DNA of 64,000 bases from M3007 sp964550795. Its GTDB lineage: Bacteria > Bacteroidota > Bacteroidia > Chitinophagales > Saprospiraceae. The notes below the pieces were generated by a model. That model searched no databases. It was not told where the DNA came from and saw only the letters and a list, made by a program, of their open reading frames with translations. Both the position numbers and the translations under genes were made by a program. Shown piece after piece: positions 18,399 to 27,050 of this stretch; positions within the stretch are counted from its first letter, which is position 1; every line of letters begins with the position of its first letter. The stretch is taken from NCBI GenBank assembly GCA_964550795.1, contig CAZKBH010000012.1:33136-97135 (forward strand), given 5' to 3'.

Positions 18399-19478
18399 AT
18401 GGCTGAAAAAGCAACATCTTCTGCAAAATCATTCAAAACAAACAGGTTAGTTCAATTTTGTCGCTCTATTTTCCCAATGTCGCCGCTAATTCTCAAGGGC
18501 GTTTTTGCTGCTGCGCAAGGAACACCTTACCCTGGCCAACCCTTTGATGGGCCGGGAGGTGCGGATTACATGCACCAGTCCGTGACTTTTTCCGATGCGG
18601 CCACCCAAGCGGACGGCTACTGGCTATTTGAGCCTACTGAACCTACGCCCGATTCTGCCGAAGTAGTTGTCTTTTTGCATGGTTATGGCGCTTACAATCC
18701 TATGGCGTATGGCAAATGGATCAAACACCTGGTGGCCAAGGGCAATATTGTAATTTATCCAAGGTATCAAAAAAACCTGGTTTGGCCTCGCCCCAACGTA
18801 TTTCCTGAAAATGCTGCAAGAGGGATTCGAGATGCGCTCGAGGAACTGCAAAAAGAGGGGCACGTAAAACCGCGAACGGATAAAGTTGCCTACATCGCCC
18901 ATTCTTATGGAGGAGTGATTGCAACCAACCTGGCGGCACATTGGGAGCGTTTTGAAATACCCAAACCAACGGCTATGTTGTTGGCTCAACCCGGGTCCGG
19001 ACCATTTAAAGGGGGGCGCTTGGAAGATTACGCACAACTCCCCCACGAAATGAACCTTCTTGTGGTGGTAGGCGAAGACGATTACGTGGTTGGTTCAGAA
19101 TTTGGAAGTTTAGTGTTTAAAACAGCCATCAATACCCCCAATCGAAATCTGGTTATCCAACGTCGGGATACCACAAACAATAAGCGATGGATTCTCGCAA
19201 CCCATTCAGAACCATACGCTTATGACCTTGATTTTGATGTAGGCGTAAGAAATTACACGGCCAAACGGGTGCTTATGACGTCAAGACTTAACGAGGTGGA
19301 CTTTTTCTGCTATTGGAAACTATCTGATGCCTTGCTTGCCTATACCCGGACTGGCCAATACGGTGAATTTGCCTTTGGAAATACGCCTCAGCAGCGATTT
19401 TTGGGTGTTTGGCCAGACGGCAGGCCCATTAAGGAACTTGAGATTGTATTGCCGGATCAACTCGAAACAAAGCGGTAG
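18399..19478 (+). CDS. Alpha/beta hydrolase
   Basis: The 359-residue product has the oxyanion-hole region VVVFLHGYGAYNP, the nucleophile elbow AHSYGG and a late-strand acid/His region (VVVGEDDYVVG), all in the order of the alpha/beta-hydrolase fold. An N-terminal segment of about 45 residues with FPMSPLILKGVFAAAQG could be a short membrane-proximal extension; a signal peptide is not clear. Dienelactone-hydrolase-like or esterase activity is possible, but the substrate cannot be told. It stands alone between a lipoprotein gene and an FkbM methyltransferase gene, both on the other strand. Confidence 0.75.
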   Translation: MAEKATSSAKSFKTNRLVQFCRSIFPMSPLILKGVFAAAQGTPYPGQPFDGPGGADYMHQSVTFSDAATQADGYWLFEPTEPTPDSAEVVVFLHGYGAYNPMAYGKWIKHLVAKGNIVIYPRYQKNLVWPRPNVFPENAARGIRDALEELQKEGHVKPRTDKVAYIAHSYGGVIATNLAAHWERFEIPKPTAMLLAQPGSGPFKGGRLEDYAQLPHEMNLLVVVGEDDYVVGSEFGSLVFKTAINTPNRNLVIQRRDTTNNKRWILATHSEPYAYDLDFDVGVRNYTAKRVLMTSRLNEVDFFCYWKLSDALLAYTRTGQYGEFAFGNTPQQRFLGVWPDGRPIKELEIVLPDQLETKR

Positions 19479-19485
19479 TGAACTA

Positions 19486-20205
19486 CTAAGCTCCCGCCAC
19501 AAAGTAGTAGTTGCGGCGTTCGTAAAACTGTTTGGCAAACATTTCCGCACTCAGAGATGATCCTCCCGCCAGGAAGTTTTCCAGCAGAAATATGCGCATT
19601 CCACAACGCTCCAAAAGTGCAAAAACCTGCTCTGGAGTAGAGCCGTACATTTCGGAAGCGCCCAGCCCATGTTCAAAAATGAGCGTTGGTTTCCAGCGAG
19701 TGAGGGTTTCAAGGGCACCTTCAATCACCCTTTGCTCGCCGCCTTCCACGTCAATTTTTAAAACATCCAGGGGTAAATCTTTGGGCCATATCTCATCCAG
19801 TTTCTCGGTTCTCACCGTAATCTGGATGTCCTCCTCATTCGGCCGGTCGTAATGCCGTTTCAAAAGACCACTGTAGGAGGGATTACTCACCACATAATTG
19901 AAACTGGAAGAGCCCTTTTGATTCGAAAGGGCAATGTCGAGGATGTGGCAGCCTTTTAAGGAGCCATATTTTTCAACGAGATTCTGAAACAGCACAGGAA
20001 TCGGCTCGAAGCCATAGTGCTGGCCTTCAGGGGCAGATATGAGAAACAGATCGAGAATTTCACCTTTGTGGCAACCAACATCCGCACAATTGCTTGTGGG
20101 GCGGCATACTTTTTTAATGACCCGCTGTGTAAGGCGGTCATAACGCTGGTTTTTCGTGAATGCAAAAGGCAGTGCCTTGAGTAATTTTTTGAGAAAGTCC
20201 TTCAA
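19486..20205 (-). CDS. FkbM-family SAM-dependent methyltransferase
   Basis: The 239-residue product shows the FkbM pattern: NCADVGCHKGEILDLF near residue 40, YGFEPIPVLFQNLVEKYG, and PLDVLKIDVEGGEQRVIEGAL followed by PTLIFEHG. FkbM-type enzymes O-methylate sugars or natural products. The start is TTG 20205, which is supported because an in-frame TGA lies five codons upstream and no ATG occurs near. The duplicated leader-like modules lie upstream of it. Confidence 0.85.
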   Translation of the reverse strand: MKDFLKKLLKALPFAFTKNQRYDRLTQRVIKKVCRPTSNCADVGCHKGEILDLFLISAPEGQHYGFEPIPVLFQNLVEKYGSLKGCHILDIALSNQKGSSSFNYVVSNPSYSGLLKRHYDRPNEEDIQITVRTEKLDEIWPKDLPLDVLKIDVEGGEQRVIEGALETLTRWKPTLIFEHGLGASEMYGSTPEQVFALLERCGMRIFLLENFLAGGSSLSAEMFAKQFYERRNYYFVAGA

Positions 20206-20226
20206 ACGGGAAAAATTTCAACGGCG

Positions 20227-20340
20227 GCAAAATGCCACGTTTAACAATGACCCTCCTTTGCCGAGGCTACGGCGGGTAAATCAGGGGGCAAGATACCACG
20301 TTTAACAGTGACCCTCCTTGCCAAGGCTAAGGTGGGTAAA
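20227..20340. repeat. Tandem duplication of a ~50-bp unit
   Basis: Two copies (about 20227-20279 and 20288-20340) share CCACGTTTAACARTGACCC followed by TTGCCRAGGCT and GGGTAAA. No coding frame is supported. They precede the hairpin modules described separately. Confidence 0.7.
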
Positions 20341-20342
20341 AA

Positions 20343-20496
20343 AAAACCGTCGAAGCTTTGCGCATCGACGGTTAAACCCTAAAACCAAATGAAAACAATC
20401 TTTCTTTATGTGTCTTAAAACAATCTTTCTTAAAAAAGCCGTCGAAGCATTGCGCCCCGACGGCCAAACCCTAAAAAACCAAATGAAAACAATCTT
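20343..20496. repeat. Two hairpin-plus-start-codon modules
   Basis: Copies at 20343-20402 and 20434-20496 each contain a short hairpin (CCGTCGA...TCGACGG at 20347-20371; GCCGTCG...CGACGGC at 20438-20464), then AAACCCTAAAA(AA)CCAAATGAAAACAATCTT in two parts. Each gives a tiny frame starting MKTIF: nine codons at 20389-20418 and sixteen at 20483-20533. These look like duplicated 5' leaders with start codons. The rest of the gap up to 20766 shows nothing recognisable; a 70-codon frame at 20502 is not supported. Confidence 0.6.
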
Positions 20497-20766
20497 CCGT
20501 AGTGAGGGGCACTCGTTTTCACAAGTGCAGTAATTATTTCGCGTCTCAATTCATTCAACCACAAGAACACGATTTATACGAAGCTTTTTGGGTAGGTCAC
20601 AGCTTAAATCAGCTGTGTTCCAACGCTTTGATGCTTGTTAACAAACTCAGTGTGTTCAGACCAATAGCAGAACCTAATTTGCCTGTTTTAGTTCTAAATG
20701 AAGGGGTTGCTTAGGAAATCGTTTGCATTAAAATCCTATGTCTGGATTTTTTGAAGCACAAAAATA

Positions 20767-22434
20767 CTACTTCTCTTGTGCTTTCGCCCAGGCATCTTTT
20801 AAAGTTACGGTGCGGTTAAAAACCATTTTCTCGGGTGTTGAATCGGTGTCCACACAGAAATACCCAAGCCTGGTAAACTGAAAACGATCCCCTAGGGTCG
20901 CGTCGGTCAAAGCTGGCTCCACCAAAGCATTTTCAATCACCTGCAAAGAATCTGGATTGATCGTTGACTTGAAATCTTCCTCACTGGCCGGGTTTTCTAC
21001 CTGAAAAAGCCGATCGTAAAGCCGGACTTCCGCTTTTACGGCATCACTGGCCGATAACCAATGGATTACACCTTTTGGTTTGAGTCCAGAGGTGTCTTGC
21101 CCGGAGCGGCTTTCGGGAACGTAGCTGCAATGAATTTCAGTGATATGGCCGGCATCGTCTTTGACGACCGACTCACAGCGAATAATGTAAGCAGATTTTA
21201 ATCGAACCATTCCGCCCGGTGAGAGTCGGAAATATTTGGGTGGAGGATTTTCCAAAAAGTCGTCTTGCTCAATCCACAGTTCGCGGCCAAAAGCCAGCGG
21301 GCGATTGCCGGTTTCGGGCGCTTCGGGGTTGTTTTCGGTTTCTAAATGCTCGAGTTGACCTTCTGGATAATTGATAATCACCACTTTAATTGGGTTGAGT
21401 ACCCCAAAACGCCGCAAAGAAGTTTTATTCAAATCTTCCCGGATGCAAAATTCCAGCAGCGACATATCGGCCATCATTTCCCGTTTGCCCAGACCGATGC
21501 GGTCGCAAAATTCCCGGATACTCGCCGGGGTGTAGCCTCGGCGACGGAATCCAGAAATCGTGGGCATACGCGGGTCATCCCATCCACGGACAATATGGTC
21601 CTCCACCAATTGCTTCAGTTTGCGCTTGCTGGTGATGGCATACGAAACATTTCGGCGCGCAAATTCGTACTGTTTGGAAGGGAAAATGCCCAATTGTGCA
21701 ATGCACCAATCGTACAATTCGCGGTGTGGGGCGAATTCAAGGGTGCAAATCGAGTGGGTAATTTGTTCGATGCTATCGCTTTGACCGTGGGCCCAATCGT
21801 ACATCGGGTAGATGCACCAGGCATTGCCCGTGCGGTGGTGGTGCGCGTGTTTGATGCGGTAGAGTAGGGGATCGCGCATGATCATGTTGGGCGATGCCAT
21901 ATCAATCTTGGCGCGAAGGGTGCAGTGTCCGTCGGGGAACTCACCTGCCCGCATTTTTTCGAACAAAGCCAGATTCTCCTCCGGCGTGGTATCCCGATAT
22001 GGGCTGTTTTTACCATGTTCGGTGGGTGTGCCTTTAAGCGCGGCCATTTGTTCAGAAGAAGAAAAATCAACGTATGCTTTTCCTTTCAGAATCAGCACTT
22101 TAGCCCATTCGTATAGTTGCTCGAAATAATCAGAAGCATAGACAATTTTGGCAGGTTCAAAGCCCAGCCAGCGCACATCCTGGATGATGCTGTCCACATA
22201 TTCAGTTTCTTCCGTGGTAGGATTGGTATCGTCGAAACGGAGGTTGGTCGCGCCGCCATATTTCAGCCCAAGACCAAAATTCAGGCAAATACTGGTCGCG
22301 TGGCCGACGTGCAGATACCCGTTTGGCTCTGGTGGAAAGCGGGTAAGGACGGTGGTATGTTTTCCCGAAGCGAGGTCTGCTTCGATGATTTCTTCGAGAA
22401 AATTGAGGGATTCGGTGGGCTTGTCCTGCGTCAT
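20767..22434 (-). CDS. glnS: Glutaminyl-tRNA synthetase
   Basis: The 555-residue enzyme has the class I signature RFPPEPNGYLHVGHA (HVGH at 42-45), the GlnRS region YRIKHAHHHRTGNAWCIYPMYDWAHG and a KMSKS-like loop AITSKRKL, followed by the beta-barrel anticodon-binding part. It charges tRNA-Gln directly, so this lineage need not use the transamidation route for glutamine. The start at ATG 22434 fits the promoter box at 22460; the 34-codon longer frame upstream overlaps that promoter and is rejected. Length is normal. Confidence 0.96.
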   Translation of the reverse strand: MTQDKPTESLNFLEEIIEADLASGKHTTVLTRFPPEPNGYLHVGHATSICLNFGLGLKYGGATNLRFDDTNPTTEETEYVDSIIQDVRWLGFEPAKIVYASDYFEQLYEWAKVLILKGKAYVDFSSSEQMAALKGTPTEHGKNSPYRDTTPEENLALFEKMRAGEFPDGHCTLRAKIDMASPNMIMRDPLLYRIKHAHHHRTGNAWCIYPMYDWAHGQSDSIEQITHSICTLEFAPHRELYDWCIAQLGIFPSKQYEFARRNVSYAITSKRKLKQLVEDHIVRGWDDPRMPTISGFRRRGYTPASIREFCDRIGLGKREMMADMSLLEFCIREDLNKTSLRRFGVLNPIKVVIINYPEGQLEHLETENNPEAPETGNRPLAFGRELWIEQDDFLENPPPKYFRLSPGGMVRLKSAYIIRCESVVKDDAGHITEIHCSYVPESRSGQDTSGLKPKGVIHWLSASDAVKAEVRLYDRLFQVENPASEEDFKSTINPDSLQVIENALVEPALTDATLGDRFQFTRLGYFCVDTDSTPEKMVFNRTVTLKDAWAKAQEK

Positions 22435-22459
22435 TGTTGTGTCTTGATGCAAATTTTGG

Positions 22460-22467
22460 CAAAAGTA
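22460..22467 (-). promoter_or_regulatory. -7 box of glnS
   Basis: The reverse complement reads TACTTTTG (TAnnTTTG) 26 bases before the glnS start codon. Confidence 0.6.
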
Positions 22468-22554
22468 CGAGTAAAATAAAAGATTGTTTGGCAACCTATA
22501 AAAACAATGTTCACCCCTCAAACTTTCTGTCACCATGGAATCATGAATTGTTTG

Positions 22555-22977
22555 TCACAATTCATCCACTATCAACATTTTGATTTCTGGTATTCTCTTT
22601 AATTTGTAATCGTTGGTAAAAAAATAGTCACATCCAGCATTGATGGCTGCTGCAAGTTGCAAAGAATCCAATGATTTTAATGCTGGATATTTTGCTCTCA
22701 GTTTGTAGGAAATAATTGCACACTGTCTGTCTAAGAGTAAAACTTCAATGGCTGCACTGCCTATCAAATGTTCAAAATCGCCAATTAGATCCTGACGATT
22801 ATTTCTTTCTGGAATTACTCCAAACTCCGCTAGGCTCAAAATACTGGTAACTAATGAGGCATTGTTCCCAATAGCCTCCATAATATAGTCATTAACAATT
22901 TGACCATATTTGGGATGGTTTTCAACCAGATAGATGAAAGGGGCAGTATCAAAAAATATTTTCCCAACGGCAATCAT
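22555..22977 (-). CDS. PIN-domain ribonuclease toxin, VapC-like
   Basis: The 140-residue protein starts IAVGKIFFDTAPFIYLVE, with the first PIN acidic residue Asp10, and has later acidic positions in SLAEFG, DSLQLAAAI and FTNDYKL. PIN toxins cleave tRNA or rRNA and stop growth when the antitoxin is lost. Its start overlaps the stop of the small upstream antitoxin gene (ATGA), the usual arrangement. It forms one of two toxin-antitoxin pairs flanking argS. Confidence 0.85.
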   Translation of the reverse strand: MIAVGKIFFDTAPFIYLVENHPKYGQIVNDYIMEAIGNNASLVTSILSLAEFGVIPERNNRQDLIGDFEHLIGSAAIEVLLLDRQCAIISYKLRAKYPALKSLDSLQLAAAINAGCDYFFTNDYKLKRIPEIKMLIVDEL

Positions 22978-23174
22978 CTGTCTTCACGGGATTGATTAAT
23001 AATTGCTTGTGCATCACCATCCCAGACCCCTTTTCCCGAGCCTCTTGCTTTTTCCAGGGCAGCCTTTACTTTTTTTAAACGATCCAATTTTTGTTGAATT
23101 TCTCGCGCCAAAACCTCCAAATCACTTTGGGGGAGATGATTAATTTCCTCAATGATCAAATCTACCTTTGACAT
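22974..23174 (-). CDS. Antitoxin of the VapC-like pair
   Basis: The 66-residue product is helical and charged (LIIEEINHLPQSDLEVLAREI, then KKVKAALEKARGSG), with a C-terminal acidic tail, as expected for a small antitoxin whose tail wraps around the PIN toxin. No clear DNA-binding fold is visible, so the family is not named. Its TGA stop overlaps the toxin ATG. A TAnnTTTG box at 23189-23196 lies in the spacer from argS. Confidence 0.75.
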   Translation of the reverse strand: MSKVDLIIEEINHLPQSDLEVLAREIQQKLDRLKKVKAALEKARGSGKGVWDGDAQAIINQSREDR

Positions 23175-23188
23175 AATTTGCTTTTTTG

Positions 23189-23196
23189 CAAAAGTA
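23189..23196 (-). promoter_or_regulatory. -7 box of the vapC-like pair
   Basis: The reverse complement TACTTTTG lies 15 bases before the antitoxin start, between it and the argS stop, giving the pair its own promoter. Confidence 0.55.
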
Positions 23197-23205
23197 AGGT
23201 AAAAA

Positions 23206-25056
23206 TCACATCCGCTCGGGCATCTCCACCCCCAACAAACCCATGCTCGATTTCAATACCTGACCTACCGCCCGGCTCAAGGTCAATCGAAATGCACGAG
23301 CTTCCGGTGTTTCCGCATTGAACACAGACAAATCATGCCAAAAACGGTGGTACTTCTTGGCCAAATCATAGCTAAAATTGGCGACCAGAGAAGGATCGTA
23401 TTCCTCCGCCGCCTTTCCAACCACCATGGGATAGTCGTGTAAGGCCAGCAACAAATCTTTTTCCTGCGACTGAATGGCCGTGTATTGCTGGGCGACGGAA
23501 AGGTCAATCCCTTCTTTTTCAACGCGTTGCATTAAGCCATTGATCCTGACGTAGCTATACTGGATATACGGCCCGGTCTGTCCTTGCAAGTCCACGGATT
23601 CCTCCGGGTTGAAGATCATTTTTTTCTTTGGGTGGACTTTTACGATGAAAAATTTGAGCGCACCCATGCCTACACGCCGCAAATTCTCCATTTTTTCGGC
23701 CGGACTCAGCGTCTCCGCTTCACCGCGATCCTTGGATTGTTCGGTGGCGATGCGGATAACTTCTTCTATGAGATCGTCGGCATCCACCACGGTTCCTTCG
23801 CGGGTTTTCATACGTCCGGTGGGGAGCTCAACCAATCCATAAGAAAGGTGGTGAAGCCCGGCTGCATAAGGTTCTCCGAGGCGTTTCAGGGTCTCGAACA
23901 GCACCTGAAAGTGATAATTCTGTTCGTCTGCAACCACATAAACGTAACGTTCGCAGCCCAATTCCTGGTGCCGCATCCGGGCTGTGCCGAGGTCTTGCGT
24001 GATATACACCGAGGTGCCATCTGCGCGCAATCCAACTTTTTGGTCATGTCAGGCATCGGTGAGATCAACCCAGACCGAGCCGTCGTCTTTTTTGAAAAAA
24101 ACGCCCCTGGCCAGACCGTCTTCCACGATGTCTTTTCCCAGCAGGTAGGTATTGCTTTCGTAGTATAATTTATCAAAAGCCACACCGAGATCGCCGTAGG
24201 TTTGGTCAAATCCTGCATACACCCAGCCGTTCATTTTTTTCCAAAGTGCGAGTGTTTCCGGGTCATGCGCTTCCCATTTCAGCAGCATTTCGCGTACTTC
24301 AGCGCCTAAAGTGGAAAACTCATTGAACCACTTGTTCTTGAAATCCTTAAAAAAATCCTTTTCGGATTGTTCCGGCTTGCGTTTGCTTTCAAACAAGGAA
24401 CTTGCCTCGGGGCTTTGTTGCCAGATTTCGTATTCCGCCTTGCTTTTTTGTTCAAACAACACATACCAATCGCCCACAAAATGGTCTGATTTGATGCCCG
24501 TGGATTCAGGCGTTTTGCCTTCTCCAAACTTCAGCCAAGCCAACATGCTTTTGCAGATGGCTACGCCGCGGTCGTTGATAATCTGGGTCTTAACTACCTC
24601 ATAACCAACAGCTTCCAGCATATTGGAGCAAGACCAACCAAGCAGAATATTGCGAATATGCCCCAGGTGTAGGGGTTTATTGGTGTTGGGGGAGGAATAT
24701 TCCACCATCACTTTTTTGCCGTTTTTAGGCAGGCGACCATAGGATGGCGTTTCTACCACTGTTTGTAAAAATCCCTGCCAATATGCGTCGCTGATTTCAA
24801 GGTTCAAAAAACCTTTTACGACGTTGTGACCCTGGATTGCTGCGATATTTTCAGACAAAAACGTCCCGATCTCCGCGGCGGCAACGTCGGGAGATTTTTT
24901 GGCAATTTTGACAAACGGGAAAATCACGATGGAGTAATCCCCCGTAAAGTCGGGTGGGGTAGGGTTGACCAGGACTTTGCCGGGATTGGTCGGTTCGCCG
25001 TAGAGTTTTTCAACGGCTTGTGCTACGGCATTTTGAAGGGTAGAGACGATGTTCAT
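23206..25056 (-). pseudogene. argS: Arginyl-tRNA synthetase with an in-frame TGA
   Basis: The frame from ATG 25056 to the stop at 23206 holds 616 codons and shows ArgRS features: the N-terminal Add-1 domain, HLGH at residues 130-133 (PLHLGHIRNILLG), the catalytic core and the C-terminal DALR-type anticodon-binding domain. Codon 336 (24051-24049) is TGA, between the segments VWVDLTDA and HDQKVGLRADGTSV, both conserved in the family. Both sides stay in the same frame, so this is one nonsense codon and not a frameshift. The enzyme is essential, so either the base is a sequence error, a second argS exists, or the codon is read through. From memory, relatives have Gly here. A promoter box lies at 25074. 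Confidence 0.9.
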
Positions 25057-25073
25057 GCTAGGAAAATGAGGCG

Positions 25074-25081
25074 CAAAAGTA
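25074..25081 (-). promoter_or_regulatory. -7 box of argS
   Basis: The reverse complement TACTTTTG lies 18 bases before the argS ATG and supports that start. Confidence 0.55.
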
Positions 25082-25162
25082 GCATTTTTGGGCACAGGCG
25101 CTTTGCATTTGTGTCAATTCAATGCGGATTTCGGGAAAAAGTGTTTGTGCTTTGGTTTTTTC

Positions 25163-25193
25163 TTGACAACTTGACTATTAAGGTGTACCTTTG
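25163..25193 (+). promoter_or_regulatory. Promoter of the second toxin-antitoxin pair
   Basis: TTG at 25163-25165 and TACCTTTG at 25186-25193 are spaced as in Bacteroidetes promoters (-33 TTTG-like, -7 TAnnTTTG). The antitoxin ATG follows at 25210. Confidence 0.6.
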
Positions 25194-25209
25194 TAAAAAA
25201 ATAACGTAC

Positions 25210-25446
25210 ATGAAAATTCTAACGGTTGGGGATCTAAAAACGAATTTCTCAGAAGTTTTGAAAGCCGTGCAAGTGGGCGAAGAATTTGCTATCGCCTTTG
25301 GCAAGCGCAAAGAGGTAGTCGCCTATTTAATCCCAAAGCATTTGCGAAAAAATGGCAAACGCAAAATTGGGATATTGGAAGGAAAGGCGACTGTGATCTT
25401 CAAGGACGATTTTAAAATGACAGATGAAGAATTTTTGGCTCTATGA
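25210..25446 (+). CDS. Phd/YefM-like antitoxin
   Basis: The 78-residue product starts MKILTVGDLKTNFSEVLKAV, the typical Phd/YefM fold in which the N-terminal half forms a DNA-binding dimer, and continues with VAYLIP. Such antitoxins repress their own promoter and neutralise the toxin with the C-terminal tail (DDFKMTDEEFLAL). The stop overlaps the downstream PIN gene start (ATGA). A strong promoter lies 17 bases upstream. Confidence 0.85.
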   Translation: MKILTVGDLKTNFSEVLKAVQVGEEFAIAFGKRKEVVAYLIPKHLRKNGKRKIGILEGKATVIFKDDFKMTDEEFLAL

Positions 25447-25844
25447 TATACTTGCTTGATACTCATGTGATGGTTTGGGCAGTCACGGATACGTCAAAGT
25501 TATCACCCTCTGTTCGTGGGATTTTAGAAAACCCGAATCATCAAATCCTGATCAGTCCAATTAGTTTTTGGGAGATTAGCTTAAAATTTGCGCTTGGCAA
25601 ACTAGAATTAAGCGGTATTTCTCCCAATGATTTGCCCAACGCCTGTTTAAGTATGGATTTTGATATCCTACCACTTGAACCAATAGTGGCTAGCACAATC
25701 CATCAATTAAAAGGGGCTTATCACAAAGACCCTTTTGATAGAATGTTGATTTGGCAAGCCATCTACCTTAAATTACCGTTGGTAAGCAAAGACCCTGTTG
25801 TAGCAATGTATAGTTCTGAGGGGTTAGCGGTCGTTTGGGATTAA
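25443..25844 (+). CDS. PIN-domain toxin, VapC family
   Basis: The 133-residue protein begins IYLLDTHVMVWAV with the first catalytic Asp at residue 6, has the mid acidic motif SFWEISLK and ends with HKDPFDRMLIWQAI and LVSKDPVV, the family pattern for plasmid- and chromosome-borne VapC toxins that cut RNA. It overlaps the antitoxin start (ATGA) and is followed by a hairpin terminator. It differs in sequence from the other PIN toxin at 22555, so the two pairs are not recent duplicates. Confidence 0.88.
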   Translation: MIYLLDTHVMVWAVTDTSKLSPSVRGILENPNHQILISPISFWEISLKFALGKLELSGISPNDLPNACLSMDFDILPLEPIVASTIHQLKGAYHKDPFDRMLIWQAIYLKLPLVSKDPVVAMYSSEGLAVVWD

Positions 25845-25849
25845 AAAAA

Positions 25850-25878
25850 CGCCCCGCCAGATAATTCTGACGGGGCGT
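25850..25878. terminator. Bidirectional terminator between vapC and atpG
   Basis: ACGCCCCG...TCTGACGGGGCGT forms a short-loop GC-rich hairpin between the convergent toxin and atpG genes. It is preceded by an A run and followed by GATTTTT, so it can terminate transcripts from both sides. Confidence 0.8.
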
Positions 25879-25906
25879 AGATTTTTCGTGCTGATTATCT
25901 GTTTTA

Positions 25907-26800
25907 TCAGCTTTCTAATGCTGTTGCACCACTCACGATCTCACCGAGTTCGGTTGTGATGGCCTCCTGACGTTTTTTGTTGTAGTGAATTTTCAGGCCC
26001 TTGAGCAGTTCTTCCGCATTGTCGGTCGCCTTATCCATAGCCGTCATACGGGAACCGTGTTCAGAAGCTTGGGTGTCCAGCACACATTTGTGGAAGGAGA
26101 GTTGCAGAATACTTGGCACCAGGGTTTCCAGCAATTGTTGCTGATCTGGCTCGAAGATGTAATCTGCATTCTGCGCTTTTGCGCCAGAGGCAGGAGCCTC
26201 CATTTTTGGAACCGGGAGCCACTGTTCAGCGGTTGGGAATACCGTAGCAGCGTTTTTAAAACGGCTGTACACAATTTCAATCGCGTCGTATTTGCCGGTT
26301 GAAAACTCTTCCATTCGCTCGCGCGCCACACTGCTCACGTTGTCGTATGCAGGATTGTCGTACACGGGAATGAAGTCGGTGATGAAACTAACATCCAAAA
26401 AGCGGCGGCGGAAATAGTCGTAGCCTTTTTTTCCGATGAAAAGCATGGTTAAGTTTCCGGAACGGCGTTGCAGGCTATACTTCTCGTTCACGAGGGCCGT
26501 CGCTTCCTTGCAGATATTAGTGTTAAATGCGCCACAAAGTCCACGATTGGAGGTGATTACCACGACCAGTACGTTTTTAACCTCGCGGGCCTTGCCAAAA
26601 CTGGTTCCACCATCGCCACCATTGGAGAGGATATTGGAAAGCATCCGGCTCAAGCGGTTGGCATAGGGGCGCATCTGCACAATGGCATTCTGAGCCCGGC
26701 GCAACTTAGCAGCCGAAACCATTTTCATGGCCTTGGTAATCTGCTGTGTGTTGCCTACCGATTTGATCCGTTCGCGTACTTCTTTTAAACCGCCAGCCAT
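25907..26800 (-). CDS. atpG: ATP synthase F1 gamma subunit
   Basis: The 297-residue rotor subunit starts AGGLKEVRERIKSVGNTQQITKAMKMVSAAKL and ends with the conserved helical C-terminus (TDNAEELLKGLKIHYNKKRQ...GEIVSGATAL). It forms the central shaft that couples proton flow to catalysis in F1. A 250-base repeat-filled spacer separates it from atpA upstream. It is the last gene of the operon; the terminator at 25850 follows. atpD and atpC, which encode beta and epsilon, are not in the window, as is usual in Bacteroidetes. Confidence 0.97.
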   Translation of the reverse strand: MAGGLKEVRERIKSVGNTQQITKAMKMVSAAKLRRAQNAIVQMRPYANRLSRMLSNILSNGGDGGTSFGKAREVKNVLVVVITSNRGLCGAFNTNICKEATALVNEKYSLQRRSGNLTMLFIGKKGYDYFRRRFLDVSFITDFIPVYDNPAYDNVSSVARERMEEFSTGKYDAIEIVYSRFKNAATVFPTAEQWLPVPKMEAPASGAKAQNADYIFEPDQQQLLETLVPSILQLSFHKCVLDTQASEHGSRMTAMDKATDNAEELLKGLKIHYNKKRQEAITTELGEIVSGATALES

Positions 26801-26814
26801 ATCGTTAATGTGGT

Positions 26815-27050
26815 CAATTTGATGAATGTGGACAATGTGGTCAATGTGGTCAATGTGGTCAATTTTCGAATGTGGTCAATGTGGTCAATTTTCAAATGTG
26901 GTCAATGTGGTCAATTTTCAAATGTGGATAATGTGGTCAATTTTCAAATGTGGATAATGCTGTCAACGTGAGTTCAAAATCACATTGACCACATTATTCA
27001 CATTGACCACATTTTAAAACATTGACCACATTTTAAAAAATTGTCCACAT
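26815..27050. repeat. Inverted 9-bp tandem repeats between atpA and atpG
   Basis: The segment repeats AATGTGGTC on the plus strand (26815-26960, interspersed with TTTTCAA) and the reverse unit GACCACATT at 26981-27047. The opposite orientation of the two blocks allows a long stem in the operon mRNA just before atpG. The unit is the same as in the array at 225-386. Confidence 0.9.

Noticed and set aside
20502..20714. 70-codon plus-strand frame after the leader modules
   Set aside because: It has no family resemblance, no clear start context and overlaps the duplicated leader region.
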